Shown one piece after another: positions 10,385 to 22,560 of a stretch of DNA of 64,000 nt; position 1 is the stretch's first letter; every line of letters begins with the position of its first letter. Source of the DNA: Anniella stebbinsi (Eukaryota; Chordata; Lepidosauria; Squamata; Anniellidae); the NCBI GenBank assembly GCA_029215795.1, contig JARDYH010000002.1, positions 46,422,001 through 46,486,000 of the forward strand. Direction: 5' to 3'. The translations under genes and the position numbers were made by a program. The notes under the pieces were generated by a model. The model made no database searches. It was not told the DNA's origin and worked only from the letters and a program-made list of their open reading frames with translations.

Positions 10385-13103
10385 TAAACCATCTTTGCGT
10401 CAAGAGCCTGCCGTTTACTTTTTTCTCATCTTTTTCTTTTCAACCTTTGCTTGTGAACAGCGGTCCTTCTGTATGTCCCTCCTGTCTTGTTGTTTTGTTG
10501 CTGCTTGTCATTGTTGTCTTCTTCCTTGCCACTCATTTCATTTGAGTTTCTCTCTTGTGAACTTGTTCAGTGCTCTTTCGTGGTAGGACAGGACGTTGCT
10601 GACTACTTGGGTTGGTTCGATCATCTGTGCTCCCACCTCGGTGCTTGCGTTTGTTTAGGGCTTTGAGGTGAAGTGAATGGCAGCGGTTGCTCCTACTAGT
10701 TTTGATTTCTTTAGATGCAGCACGATTTTACAGGACGTTTGTCCTGCTTACTCACAGGGACTGGAGAGAGAATGAACTGGTGTGTGGTTCCGCTGGCGAA
10801 GAGCACTGCATGTTCAATGCGAAAAAGCCAGTGTGTACAGGTGGCAGTCCACGTGTAATACAAACTCTGCAAGTTGTAAGGGTCTAAAATGCGCCCGTGT
10901 TTGTGTCTCGGTGTGTGTGCTCTGACGCGCATGTAGAAGTATGTGAAGATGCAATGGATATGATGTGTGAGGGCAGGCTCTAGTCCCTGGCGAGTCCTCA
11001 AAGTGGATATGGGAATACGTTCTTGTGAGAAAGTGTCTGGGTGTACTGGGCGGGGTATGGGGTTCAAGGCCTGTGAAGAAAGTCCTTTAGGTCGGAGTGT
11101 TCCTTCCTAGATATCATAGGTTTACACAAGGGGTGTGCCCAGGCACACTCTAATGTCTCAAGCAATAAGTGCTGAATGGGGGGGGGGGCATTGAATAGGG
11201 ATCCTGAGGGGGATCCAGATGTAGCAGGAATGGTCCTCTCTGCCCCACTGCCCCCAACAGTGTGCTTTTGCTCCTGGCAGCAGGAGGGAAAAGGTATCGC
11301 TCTACTGGGAGCCTCTCTGTTGGGAGCCATGCTTCAAAGAGGCCAGGAGGAAGGGCCCCTGAAGGCTAATATCATCTCTTAACCCCCTCCTCTGGCCAGT
11401 GTCACTATAAAGCCCCACCACCCAGGGTCAGGCAAACCGAACTCAGAGTAGGGCATCAGTGTTTACAGTGTTTAATAAATAAATGAATAAAATAATGTCC
11501 TTTATGATTGAGTATTCAATAAATGTTCACCTTTTTAAAAAATTGCCTGGGTGCACACCCTAATGAAATGTGCTGCGCACGCCTATGTTAGATATGTTGA
11601 TGTGGACACATTTCCCCAGCGGGGATGTTTGGGAGGCAGTTGTGTGTCGGTTGTAGGTGTGTCCTGAGATGTCCACAGCTGCGTGTTGGAGACAGGAGGG
11701 TATGCAGGGGAGGGGGAGGCTGGCAGGGGAGGAGCCATGTGAAGGAGGGAAAAAATTCAAATGAGCATCTCGTATTGGAAATATGGGTTGCAGTAGGGGT
11801 GGGGGAGGAGAGGCAAATCAGTAAGAAGAGACAGAGGGCAGGGGTGGGGTGGGGAGAGAGAGAGGCCGTCTGAAAGCACAGGCCCTTCTGCTCTGGCAGC
11901 AACTTTCCCGCCAAATTTAGCCTAAAGAGAGGCTGTCGCTCATGCTCTTGTCGGTGGTTGCCATTGCGGCCTCTTTACCCACCCACCCACCACAGGGGTA
12001 TTCTGGCTGCTAACTTCCTGCCCTAGCCAAGGAAGAAAGACTAACAAAGAGCAGAGAAAGAAGAGATGACTGTTCTTGACTACTCCTTATACAGAAACTG
12101 GCCTGGAACAAGGGCAGAAACTGAGGGAGTCCTCTGCAGGCTAGATTTTGCTCTCAGAAACATGCTCTCCTGTAGTACCAATAGCTTCTAACTCTGGGAG
12201 CTGACTCCAGGTTTCTGTACAGATGAATTACTGGATGTGGGGGTGGAGGACGGGAAGGTGCTAGATTACATCTTGATTTGTTTTCTACCTCCTCTACGAG
12301 AGATGATGGCAGAATCTGTAGGGATGTCATGAACCACATCAAAGGAATGGTTTCAGGATAGGGAGGACAGGGGGTCAGGTGACACCGACTGAAGAGTGTG
12401 TTCAATTTCCCTCAAAAACAGAACTGGATAGGCTCCAAGAATAGAGCCAAGCTCCTGAAAACTCACCTAGGCTGTGAATGATCTGCGATCAGACATAGCT
12501 ATTGATGTGTTTACAAAATGAGGAGGAAGGCATGACAGATCAGGAGACAGACACCAGCAGGCCTCATCCCACTCCTTTAGTTCTTTTCCATTTAAACAAA
12601 AGTCCAAGGTAATTAAGTACAGAAATCCAGCTTGTCCTTGCATTCATTCTCTGGCTCCAGACCTCAGCAAAGTCGAAAGAAGATGTCTCCAAGGATGCCT
12701 TCCATATCGAAGCCCACAGAGAACTATATGATAAACAGATCGAGATGCAAACACTTGCAAACACTTGTGATCTAGCAACACCCCAGTACACCTCCTGTTG
12801 GCTCTCTCCCTTTCTGTTTCCTTTTCCTTCGTACACACACAGTCAGTGCCATTGGATTCCGCGTGAGCTTCCCTTCCCCGCCTCTTTGTACACTCGTGCC
12901 ATCGGGATCTCCTTCACACTACCAAGTCACACCGCCACTGTAGCTCAGCATACGCATGCTGGCCTTTGGAGAACATCCATGGCCAAGGTCCTTTCCTGAC
13001 GCTCATCTTCTGGAGAGGAGAAATGCGTCCCACTTTTATAGCACTATCACTTTAGAGAGGTGAGGATGGGGGATGAGGGAAGAGAAGAGAGCTACCAGGG
13101 ACA

Positions 13104-13106
<3 letters not shown>

Positions 13107-13143
<37 letters not shown>
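13107..13143. repeat. (TC)n microsatellite
   Basis: Uninterrupted TC repeat. Confidence 0.95.
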
Positions 13144-13146
<3 letters not shown>

Positions 13147-13259
13147 CTTCTCCAAATGTTGCATTGATTTTGTTGTTGCAGAGAGAGAGGGAGTATAGGA
13201 AGGGATTATGCAAACGTTTATTTTATTAGCGGGAGAAACTGATCAGGTGCTGTACAAGG

Positions 13260-13447
13260 TGGCAGAGCCTAGCGTTATCCGACTAGCGAAGGGGCTTCGC
13301 CTGGTTAGTGTCCAGCATCCTCCTCTCCAGCGCGGCTCCTTGGCTCTATGCAGCCCGGTCTGGTCTTTTTCCTCCAACCGCCTCTGTTTGCACTAGCAAA
13401 AGCCTCCGCTTCCGAGCTACGACTCTCTGGTCTCCTCCCCCTCCTTC

Positions 13448-13482
<35 letters not shown>

Positions 13483-13990
13483 CTTCTCGCTTCTCTGCTT
13501 CCCCCCATCCCCGCTTCACGTTCAAGGTTTAGCAGCGAGGTCACGTCCATTGACGTCAGCTTGAGTCTTACTGTACGTCCGGCTACATTTACATACATCA
13601 AGGAAATTAGGGCATTAAAAAAATATGCAAATCCTGCCGCTTGAAGAAGAGACTGTAGATTCCCGGAGCGATCGCTTCCTTTCATTGACGATTTTAATTA
13701 AAGGAACAAAAATGGGGAGAAGGGGGAAGGGATGGGGAGAAAGCAGAGCCCACCAAATCAAGGCTTTCCTCCTAAAACAAACAAACAAACAACAACAAAA
13801 AGAACCCCAAAAGCCCCAACGACCGAGATCTACTAAGCAGGGAGAAGAGGTTTCTGCCGATCGGCTCCTGCCACTGCTGACTGAGGCCGGCCGGCCTGCA
13901 GCGCTGCGCAGAGAAGAACAGGTTACTAGGAGGCTGCTACAGCCAGACGTCTCTCTCTATGCATAATCAACGCTGCGCCATTCTCCTCTC
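13260..13990. promoter_or_regulatory. CpG-rich block with CRE, octamer and homeodomain-type sites
   Basis: CpG-rich on both sides of a TC repeat (about 13449-13480). Between 13540 and 13700 it contains a full CRE, TGACGTCA (13551-13558), an octamer ATGCAAAT (13625-13632, POU/OCT class), an SP/E-box-like TCACGTCC and a TAATTA core (13695-13700). The combination in a repeat-free segment inside the miR-9-2 region suggests a neural enhancer or alternative promoter. Sites are seen directly; function is inferred. Confidence 0.4.
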
Positions 13991-14345
13991 CTCCTCCTGC
14001 TGCTGCTGCTCCGGTTGGCTCCAGCGTGTATTATTTTTAATACTGATGCATATGTAAAGGTATATTTGCATTTTTAAAACATTTACTGGAAGTTAACAGT
14101 CTTTAAATTTCCTTTCACTCTTTTTTATTTTATGAAAACAAAACAATTTTGTTTTGTTTTTTTGTATCTTATTGGGAAGCTTCTGTTCTGTTGTGTCGCT
14201 CTATAGATGCAGTTTGCTACCTGCTTCTTTGGTTTCCGTACGGCTTACAAAATATGTATGGACATTGTTCCTAACACAATTTCAAGCATCAGGAGCCTTT
14301 TGCCTTGTCTTAAAAGAAGGGGAGGGGTGCTTGCTTGGGACATTA

Positions 14346-14376
<31 letters not shown>

Positions 14377-14408
14377 ATATCTATATATCTATATATAGAT
14401 ATATATGA
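14346..14408. repeat. Compound (TC)n and (ATAGATAT)n microsatellite
   Basis: TC repeat followed by TATA/ATAG-type repeats that form a small AT-rich palindrome. Confidence 0.9.
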
Positions 14409-15440
14409 TATTTGCATGTTAATGTTGATCGACTGACATGGAAGCAACTGGAGATTCAAAAGTTTGATTATTAATCTTATCAGCAAAATAAATAAATAAA
14501 TAAATAGGGAGGAGCAAAATTGGAGCTTGCATAATGGGGACAGTTTAAACCACTCTAGGCTGCCTGTATGCACATTTATTTCTTTTTTGGCTTCAGGAAT
14601 CTTTCCTTTCAAATATATTCTCTTTAAAAATGTGCCCAGAACCAGGTAGAAGAGAGCTTTCTGTAAGGAAGACATTTTCAACCATGTTGTGTGTTCTGTC
14701 ATCTGCGGTGCATTATTAATGCATTCCATTTCATTTGTTAAACTTGCTTGGCTTTAAGCCAAACACCACTTACTGAGTGACAATGTATTTGTTATGCTAT
14801 TTTAATTCAATATCTAATATGTGGGCGCTTTTTTATTTGCTCGAAAGCCAAAGGGCCTAGATCGTTCAAATATTAGGTGATTTGAGGGACATTTTGTGTT
14901 GAATTTTTTTAAAAAATAATTTTAACCTATTTATAAATAAAACATTTCCATCTGTCCCCCACAGTCTACATATGTTTTTAAAATAAAGTAGGATTGACGC
15001 CCAAAAGGAACAATGCATGCACACTTACATCACGTACCTATTTAAAGCCCAATAAGTGGAAGTACATGCATAGGTAATTAGGCACAGCAGGAATTACTTA
15101 CCTGCACACACGCATAGGGTAAAAGTTAACTCTCCGCAAAGCCGCCCATGCATACGTTAAGAAAGACTCAGGAAAGTGATTTTCGTTTTGTGTTATGGTG
15201 CATCTATTTCCCGAGCTGCTCACTTTAGTTCTTTGGGCAGTCTTATGGCATGTTCAGCCCTACCTCCATCTCCAGTTTTACGTGCCCTATACTAAACTGC
15301 TCATATGAAATGTCACCCAATAAAAAGTGGTCAGATGGCTATACGTAAAACATTGAGTGGGGAGGGGGGAGAGAACCCAGATACTCATTCCTCCATTAGG
15401 TTAGTTCTTATCTTACTATATAGCAACAATACATTTAAGA

Positions 15441-15474
<34 letters not shown>
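15441..15474. repeat. (GT)n microsatellite
   Basis: Uninterrupted GT repeat of about 32 bp. Confidence 0.92.
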
Positions 15475-15476
<2 letters not shown>

Positions 15477-15879
15477 GCATGCCTGTGTGTGTGTGAGTAC
15501 ACAAATGTTAGGGACTCCAGCACCGATTACTGACCGAGCTGCCCATTAACATGGAACATTGGGGACACCTCGCTGATTGAGACAATCCCAACCTCCTCCA
15601 ATGACTAATTAAACCACGTGAACCATCTTAGCTGCCTGTAGCTCTAGTCATGCACAGATCTAAAGAGGATAGCTGCACACGAAGCATACATACGTGGGAG
15701 TATCATGTCCATTCAGAAGCAGATATGTTATCACAGGCATCTGTTGGGGCGTCTACTCCTTCTCCCTCCTACACGCGCGTGCACACACACACACACACCT
15801 CGGTCTAGGTGTTGTATAATGCTAAGTGCCCTGTCGAGGTCCATAGCATGCCTTGCTTATAGCTAACCACAGCTCTCTC

Positions 15880-16260
15880 TTTCTCCCACTGCCGTTCCTT
15901 AGTTGCAGATTGTGCTCTCGCTGGCTCCTGCTTACCTCGGGGTCGATGGCTCAGTGGATGCTGGCGCTGCAAGAAAGGTGCGGAGCATTGCCCGCCGCCT
16001 CCGATGCCCGTGCTCTGTCCGAGCTTGGCTGGCTTGCTAGTCCTGAGCCCACTCCCCCACCCCAAGGCTCACTCACACACACACCTCCGCCTCCTGCCCG
16101 GCTAAAATTACCATATGGAGGCCGAGTCCCTGCGAATCACAGCACCAGCGGGCGGCGTTTGAATGAACCCAGCAATCCACATGAAGCCCAACTCCTTCGC
16201 ACGCTGCTCTCGCTGTGAAGGCCACTTCCCCGGCCTTCCTGCATCTCACAGCCCCTCCCT
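15880..16260. promoter_or_regulatory. CpG-richer patch
   Basis: Moderately CpG-rich complex sequence (for example around GGGCGGCGTTTG at 16150). It includes CATATGG and CACAT/CAGCTG-like E-box sequences. Candidate regulatory element by composition only. Confidence 0.25.
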
Positions 16261-19200
16261 TCCTCCTCTCTTCGTCTCCCTCTTCGCCCCCACCCACCCA
16301 CTCCACCCTCAGCCACCTCAAGTGCCTGTGCCACAGGGAGATCAAGGGACAGCTGCCTAGTCTAAGCCACATGCCACTTAAATGCTAATATTGACGGCTA
16401 TGAACAATAAATAGCAAGTCACCCACGACCACCATTACATCGCATTGCACATTGCTCACACCTAGAATTGCAACTCAAAGCTGAAATACACCGCGATGCA
16501 GTATCCACGTGTAAAAGTCATGCAATGATCGCCCCATTTAAAGATTGCATCACTTCATTTCTAAAATCCAGGGGCCACTTTTCAAGAACTAGATTCTGGG
16601 TTAGCCCGAAAGAGTCTTCCCTTCGTTCGAAATTATTAATGGGACCCCTAAAACAAAAAACGAACCTATTGCCTTTATCTTGCAAGGGGTACACCTCCCT
16701 TTAAATCTGTAATATTCTCAAGATGCATTTTGTATCATGCCACTGACATAGACACATTTTGTATATGAACAAGCAATTTTTGTATGTCCCCCCCCCCAAG
16801 TTATTTTAAATTCTGAAAAATAAGGATTTGCTATGGGTTTGGAAACATAACTTTTTCGAAAACACAGGCCATTGGTAGCCCACAGCGGTTGTTTGTTTAT
16901 TTGCTTGCTTTTAAGAATAACTTCTGCTAAAATGAGTTATATATTCTGAGTGCACCTGCCCTATGCCAATCAGCTCAAATTTAGCTTAATATTTCTCTCA
17001 CGCTTCCTTCCCCTCCCCCTTTTTCAATGCATAAGTTGGGATCGATTCTTCCTTGTGTAAAAGACACGATTAAAACACCTCATGAGGGTTCAGGCTGCTT
17101 CTTGGAAGATTAAAATATTCCCAGCCCAGCCTCCTGTTTATTAATAATCTCCTGCATGACATCTCAAGGCAGAAAGCAAGAGGAGATGGGAGAGGCTCTT
17201 TAATGCTCTGGAAATGAATCTAGATTTCTGATAATTGAGAAGTCATTAGTTTTCCGGAGAGGTTGGGCATGGGGGAAAGATAGGAGGGAAGAGTAGACAT
17301 GGGCAAAGCTCTTTGTTAGAAATGCATTTTAGTGAGTCAATAACATTGAGACTAATCTAAACGTTTAAGGTCAGGCTCACATGCCTAAAGCAACCAATGT
17401 AGTTCTGATTGCAGCTCCAACATTAACATAAGAGGCATCAGCCCACATTTTCCTTAGTGGCGCTGTGGTTTTTTTTTTATTATTTTCTTGGTTTTGCTTT
17501 TTCTAATTTGGCACCATTATGATTTTTAATGGTAAAATCTGGTGTGATCTGCTGTTTCCTTGGTTTGTGTCTTATTAGGCATCTTTTTCTTAACAACTGG
17601 CTGGTTGGCTAGAAGGGCAGAGCAAACACAGCACAGTTAAATGTTCAGGATGGGGGTGGAGTGGACAGCGACCCCCAGACAAGGGGATTTCTGTCCTTCT
17701 GCCCATCCACTGCCCATCCATTTGTAGGGAAACACACACACCCTTCAGAAAATGTCTCAGCAAACAGACACCACCACCTCGCTCTATCCTGGCAAGATGG
17801 TCAAGTGCCAGAGGTGAGCTGACGCTGTCTGGCACTAGGAGGCTATTTGCCGCCTTAATGGCTCCCTGGAGGGAAGGGACCAGGCAGAGCATTTCTTGCT
17901 CCTGAATGGCTCTTGGCCACCCTATTCTGGCCAGTGGGGGGACAGCGACACCTACTGGCTGCCGGCGCAAATCTAAGGGGTGGTGGGAAGGATGGAGGAC
18001 TGCGCTTGAATAAAAGAAGCTTTTAAACAGCTAACATCACGCTAACTCCCTAATATAACATATCCAGCAAAGGGAGGGAGGGGAGAGTGAAAATCAGCAC
18101 TTCCATTCAACACCTTCAGAATGAGATTTCGGCAAAACTCTAGAATTAAAACCAGGAAACTACAAATAACCTCCAAAGCTGGAAATGCCTCAGTCAACTG
18201 TCATCATGCAACGCTAACAAATCTTTTCAAAGAAACTGAAGTAGCCTTCTTTGAGGAGACAATCAAAACGAGAACACCAAGTTACATGGAAAGTCTTCCT
18301 CTTCTTTCTGCGGTAATCACGAAGGATTAGGTTAATCTGAAATTAGAACGCAATTCGAAATCCTTAACTGTAAGGAAGGTCTCTCTCTTAGGAAGGTGGT
18401 AAAGGGCACCGTTGATATGCAGAGTTATGACCAGTTACCCGCAGAGCCTCCTTGCCTCGCCCTTTTGGCGTAGCTAGGCCCACGATTTGTCCAGGTAGAA
18501 AGAACCTTTAACACTGTTTTCGAAACTGAGGGTAAGGGAGGAGCGACTTTTCCTTTAAAAAAGACATTTCCCCCTAGGGTTTTTGAATGTATGATGACTT
18601 CCCAGCTCACTGACGAAGGAAGCAGCATTTCAGTAGCCCGAGGAAGATAACATTAATATGTAGAAGATCTTCCTGCTCTCTGCTAAGCAACTTCTAGACT
18701 TCCTCATTGAATCTTCCCCCCCAACTCGCCCCACCTCTTTCAAATAAGCTCGTATTTGAAAAGGGAGTCCTTGGTTTTAGACCAGCGAAGTAATTGGGTA
18801 AACAAAAGAAGGCCCATAATACGCGATTCTTGCAGCAGGTAATTGGAGATGCTTGGAATAGGAGGCCATTTCTTCTCATAGCTTTATTTTAATAATTAAT
18901 TAATTAAACGTGTGTGAGGGAGAGTGTGGGAGAGAGGGAGAGTGTGCCTTTGGGGTTGGATGACAAATTCATAACAAAAATCCTTCTCCCCCGCCTTTTA
19001 AAAAAAAAAAAGCTAAAGACACTTTAGTCTACAGAGATAGGAGAAAATTAAATCTTATATCACAAGCATCACATTATTTTTCTTTCTCATTCTGAGCCAG
19101 TAGTCCGAGGCACTCTGAATAGGGAGTAAATCCTATTGAAATCACAGTAAATACACAGAGGTTTGTGCTACATGTATTTAAAAGGTTGATTTCTCCCCAC

Positions 19201-22200
19201 ATCACATGAGACTGTGGTTTCCATAGAATAGGCATATTTTCAAAAAGGAATGTGGGTGAAATACCTTGGTGAAAAATAATCTGTTTCAGTGCTAGCTTTG
19301 GGAAGAGATGTCATTTAATTGTATTTAATACCTGCCCATGCTGTCCCAGATCATACAATTCTCTAAGGCAGATGTGACGCTTTTGATGCCTCATTTGGGC
19401 AGAGTGAACCACATTGACTTGTAAACAAGGTGCATTTATTTCAATGAAGTATATTTCCAAGCAAAACTGCTTAGAATCTCAAAACTGCTTAGGATCTCAA
19501 GTTAGGACTGCAGTCCTGAAACTTGCTGGCCATTTATTTCAATGGGATTTGTATGGGCGGTGTAGTTTGAGGGCCGTTTTGTCTGCAAAGCAGAAACTAA
19601 TTACCATGACATGGTTGGACTGAAAGAATCTGAAGCATGTGGCTTCTTTCTTGACATAGTACCCCCCATCCTAAACACCAAGAAGACAGTCCCCTTGGTT
19701 CTAATCCTACTTACTTGCAAGTAAATGTATTTAGGAAGGAGAGGTCAAGATGCTATATTTTTATCAGTGGCCTAATTAATATTGCCCTAAAAGTAAACGG
19801 GCTTTCAGAGAATGCATAGTTGTTAAATCCTGTCCCTAGGAGAATTGATGGGAGATGGGTGATTGATTTCAATGGGGGAACAGTTGGAATGGAGGCAATC
19901 ACACCTGAGGCAAATTAGATAAGTGCTTTTCGTGGAGCATCACATCTACTTGAGAAAAAAATTGTGGTTCTGTTTAGGCTGACCCACAACACATTTAGGA
20001 GCAATTATCTGCATTGAAGTTGATCCAGTCAGAAGTCTGCCATAGTGAGAAAATTGGTTTAAATCCAGATATGTCGCCTCAGATGAGTTGTGGATCAGAA
20101 TGAATTATTGCCTTCTCTACCTCTTCTTTCTAGTAACTGTAGAAAACTGTTCCTGTTATGCCTGATCTTAAAACAAACAAAACAAAATATAGTATCATTC
20201 TTTAAAAAGGAAAATTGTTAGCTTTGGGGGTTAGTGTAGTGTACCGAATCCTATTCAAATATCTAGAAACAGATATATAGATTATATTCTCCTTGTCTTA
20301 AATTCAGAAGCCACAGATAAAGGATATAAAAGTAACTATCACCAGACTGCAGGTCTTTAAAAAAAGTCTGAAAGTTTTCCTAAGAATTCATATATTTTGT
20401 GATTTGATTTTACAATACAGATTTAACAGTGGCATCAGAAATCAGCCTAACCCCTAGTCTTAATATGTTACTTTCAAAATCCACATTTTTTATAGGTGGT
20501 TATTTTCCATTCATGCTTTTAAAGTACTAATCAATGAAAAGAAACAGAAGACAATGACTCAAGCAGTGACAGTGTATAGATATGAGCTATCTCTGGTGAG
20601 ACTAGTTATATGGAGATGCGGGCCTATTGCATAACTCCATGGGAGTGGCCGTTGCAGCCATTTTCAAAAGGCTCCCCCCCACCCTCTTTAAAGCATCTTC
20701 ACACACCTCGCTCAAGAAAATAAGCCAATTCCCAGATTAAATTCTGCCAACACCGATCCACTAATCCGGTTGCATCCCAACTGCAAACACACGCATTTGA
20801 AAACAAATTCCAAGTATGAAAATTAATTGGACTTTCAAATTGTGATATAGGATCGGGCTATATACGTTTTGTTTGGCCTGGTACCCTAAACACATTTTCT
20901 TACAAGTTCATATAAGGTATTGCGAAATGGATTTGTATTTGCATATAAGCTTACATAAGTGAAAGGCCTAAATCTAATTATTCTGTCTCAACTGATCAGT
21001 GGATCGCAGCCTTCCATGGTGCAATTAAGAGGACATGTTCGGATCTTCCTCACCACTACCACCCCAGTTCACGGGATCCACAGACCTATCAAGAAGACAG
21101 GTAAACTAAGATGTTTAGATTTAATATGGAGCAGGGAACTTCAACAGGACCAAATTAGCTTAAAGCCAGTTTCGTGAGCTGGGGATCAATTTGTAAAACC
21201 TCCACATACTGATCCAGCCGCTAAGGGGGTATGGTTCAACAGAACTCCCTGGCAAGTCTGCGCGGTCACTATCATTACTCAAGAGTGCATGGATTAAGTT
21301 GTCGGTTTTGGGGAGAGAGTTGATGCTTTTATCAGTGTCAGGTCTCGCTGATTGGGGGAAGTCATTACTGAAAATAGGCGAGGTGTGGTTTCGTTTTCCA
21401 CTAAGAGGATTCTCTTTGCACCTGTGAGAATGACAACCTTCTCAACATCAAAACCATCTATTCTTCCAGAAACACGCCCTGAAGGAGCAGCAAACCTTTT
21501 TATTTTATTTTTATTTCGTTCAAGCGGCCTTTACTCGCCCCTGGCACCTTCCACGGGATCCCCTGTCACCCCAGGCCCGATGCCCTGTGCCCCATCCTAC
21601 AAATGCGCCAGTGCTGTTTCTCCCGGAATGTGCCGTAAAGAGAGCACGTGTTGCCCCCGCAAAGGAACTGACTTGCACAGGCCTCAAGTGGCACTTGGCA
21701 TTCTGTCTTTTTCTTTTTTTAAAAAAAAAATTTTTAAGAAGCCTATAGGTAGGTCGCCATCAGGTGATCAAGCTTTGTAATCCAATAATTTCATCATCAT
21801 TATTATCATTGTGATTATTATTATTCCCACCTGTTCCGTAGAAACAGCTTGCCACGAACACCAAAGACATTAAAAGGAGCCCAAATTGGCAGCGTTTGGG
21901 AAGAAGAACCCCAAAGCCAAAGGAAGAAAAAAAAGCCTCCAGCCATCGCTCACAGCTCTAAAAACTCCCCCTCCTGGAGCTGTTGCGGGGAAATCAGTAT
22001 TATCTCGCCCCAAGTTAAAGGAAGGCGCGAGGGTGGGAGGCCCGGGGATGAAGGAGGCGGAAGAAGGAACCCCTCGCCTGCCTTTGGCTTCCTTCCACCT
22101 CTTGTACTGCTCGGCTGAGGCGAGCACGGTCCCCTCCCAAAGTGGTCAGCATTCCCGTCGCGGCTGCGGCCGCCGCCGCCTCCTTCTTCTCCCTTCCCAG

Positions 22201-22313
22201 GTTTCCACCCAGGAGGCCGCAGAAGAACCCACCCGTCGCTGTTGCTCACTCAGGCTGGCGCAGAAGTAGAAAGAAGGGCTCACATCCCGCCGCGGCCGCC
22301 CTCTTGTACTCAC

Positions 22314-22480
22314 CTAAGCAGCGGCACTAAGCGGTGCCAGCGTCGGCCGAGGCGCTCTCCAGAGCTGGTTGCCTTCTCCGGCGTCTCCTCAGCGTCTCTC
22401 CTCTCGACACCCCGCCCCCCTGCGCTTACTTGTGTGACTGACTTTTGCGAACGGAGCGCTGTTCATTCAGCGGGAGCCGA
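22314..22480 (-). other. MIR9-2HG: Candidate first noncoding exon with splice donor at 22314
   Basis: Read on the minus strand, the sequence runs into CTGCTTAG|GTGAGTACAAG, a near-consensus vertebrate 5' splice site; the exon ends at 22314 and the intron begins at 22313. The sequence upstream is CpG-island DNA without a convincing ORF, as expected for a lncRNA leader. The upstream end given (22480) is arbitrary. Confidence 0.35.
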
Positions 22481-22485
22481 GAGCC

Positions 22486-22488
22486 CGC

Positions 22489-22560
<72 letters not shown>
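22486..22560. repeat. Compound (CG)n(TG)n(GA)n tract
   Basis: About 18 bp of CG, 18 bp of TG and 40 bp of GA in direct succession. CG/TG alternation favours Z-DNA and the GA mirror repeat favours triplex structure. It lies inside the CpG island. Confidence 0.95.

Larger units (their letters stand above)
8691..13250. other. Noncoding unique DNA with microsatellites
   Basis: No supportable exon. Holds AT (8790-8806), AAT (8894-8926), CTTC (10343-10384) and TC (13107-13143) repeats. No full mobile element is recognised here. Confidence 0.45.
13991..21520. other. Noncoding unique DNA, little repeat content
   Basis: No supportable exon in 7.5 kb. Contains TC/ATAG (14346-14408), TAAA (14489-14505), GT (15441-15474) and CA (15781-15800) repeats, a CpG-richer patch at 15880-16260 and decayed P-family pieces near 19480-19560 and 19690-19740. 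The stretch 17060-17260 is complex, homeobox-site-rich sequence (several ATTA/TAAT cores) and is a reasonable conserved-element candidate. Confidence 0.45.
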
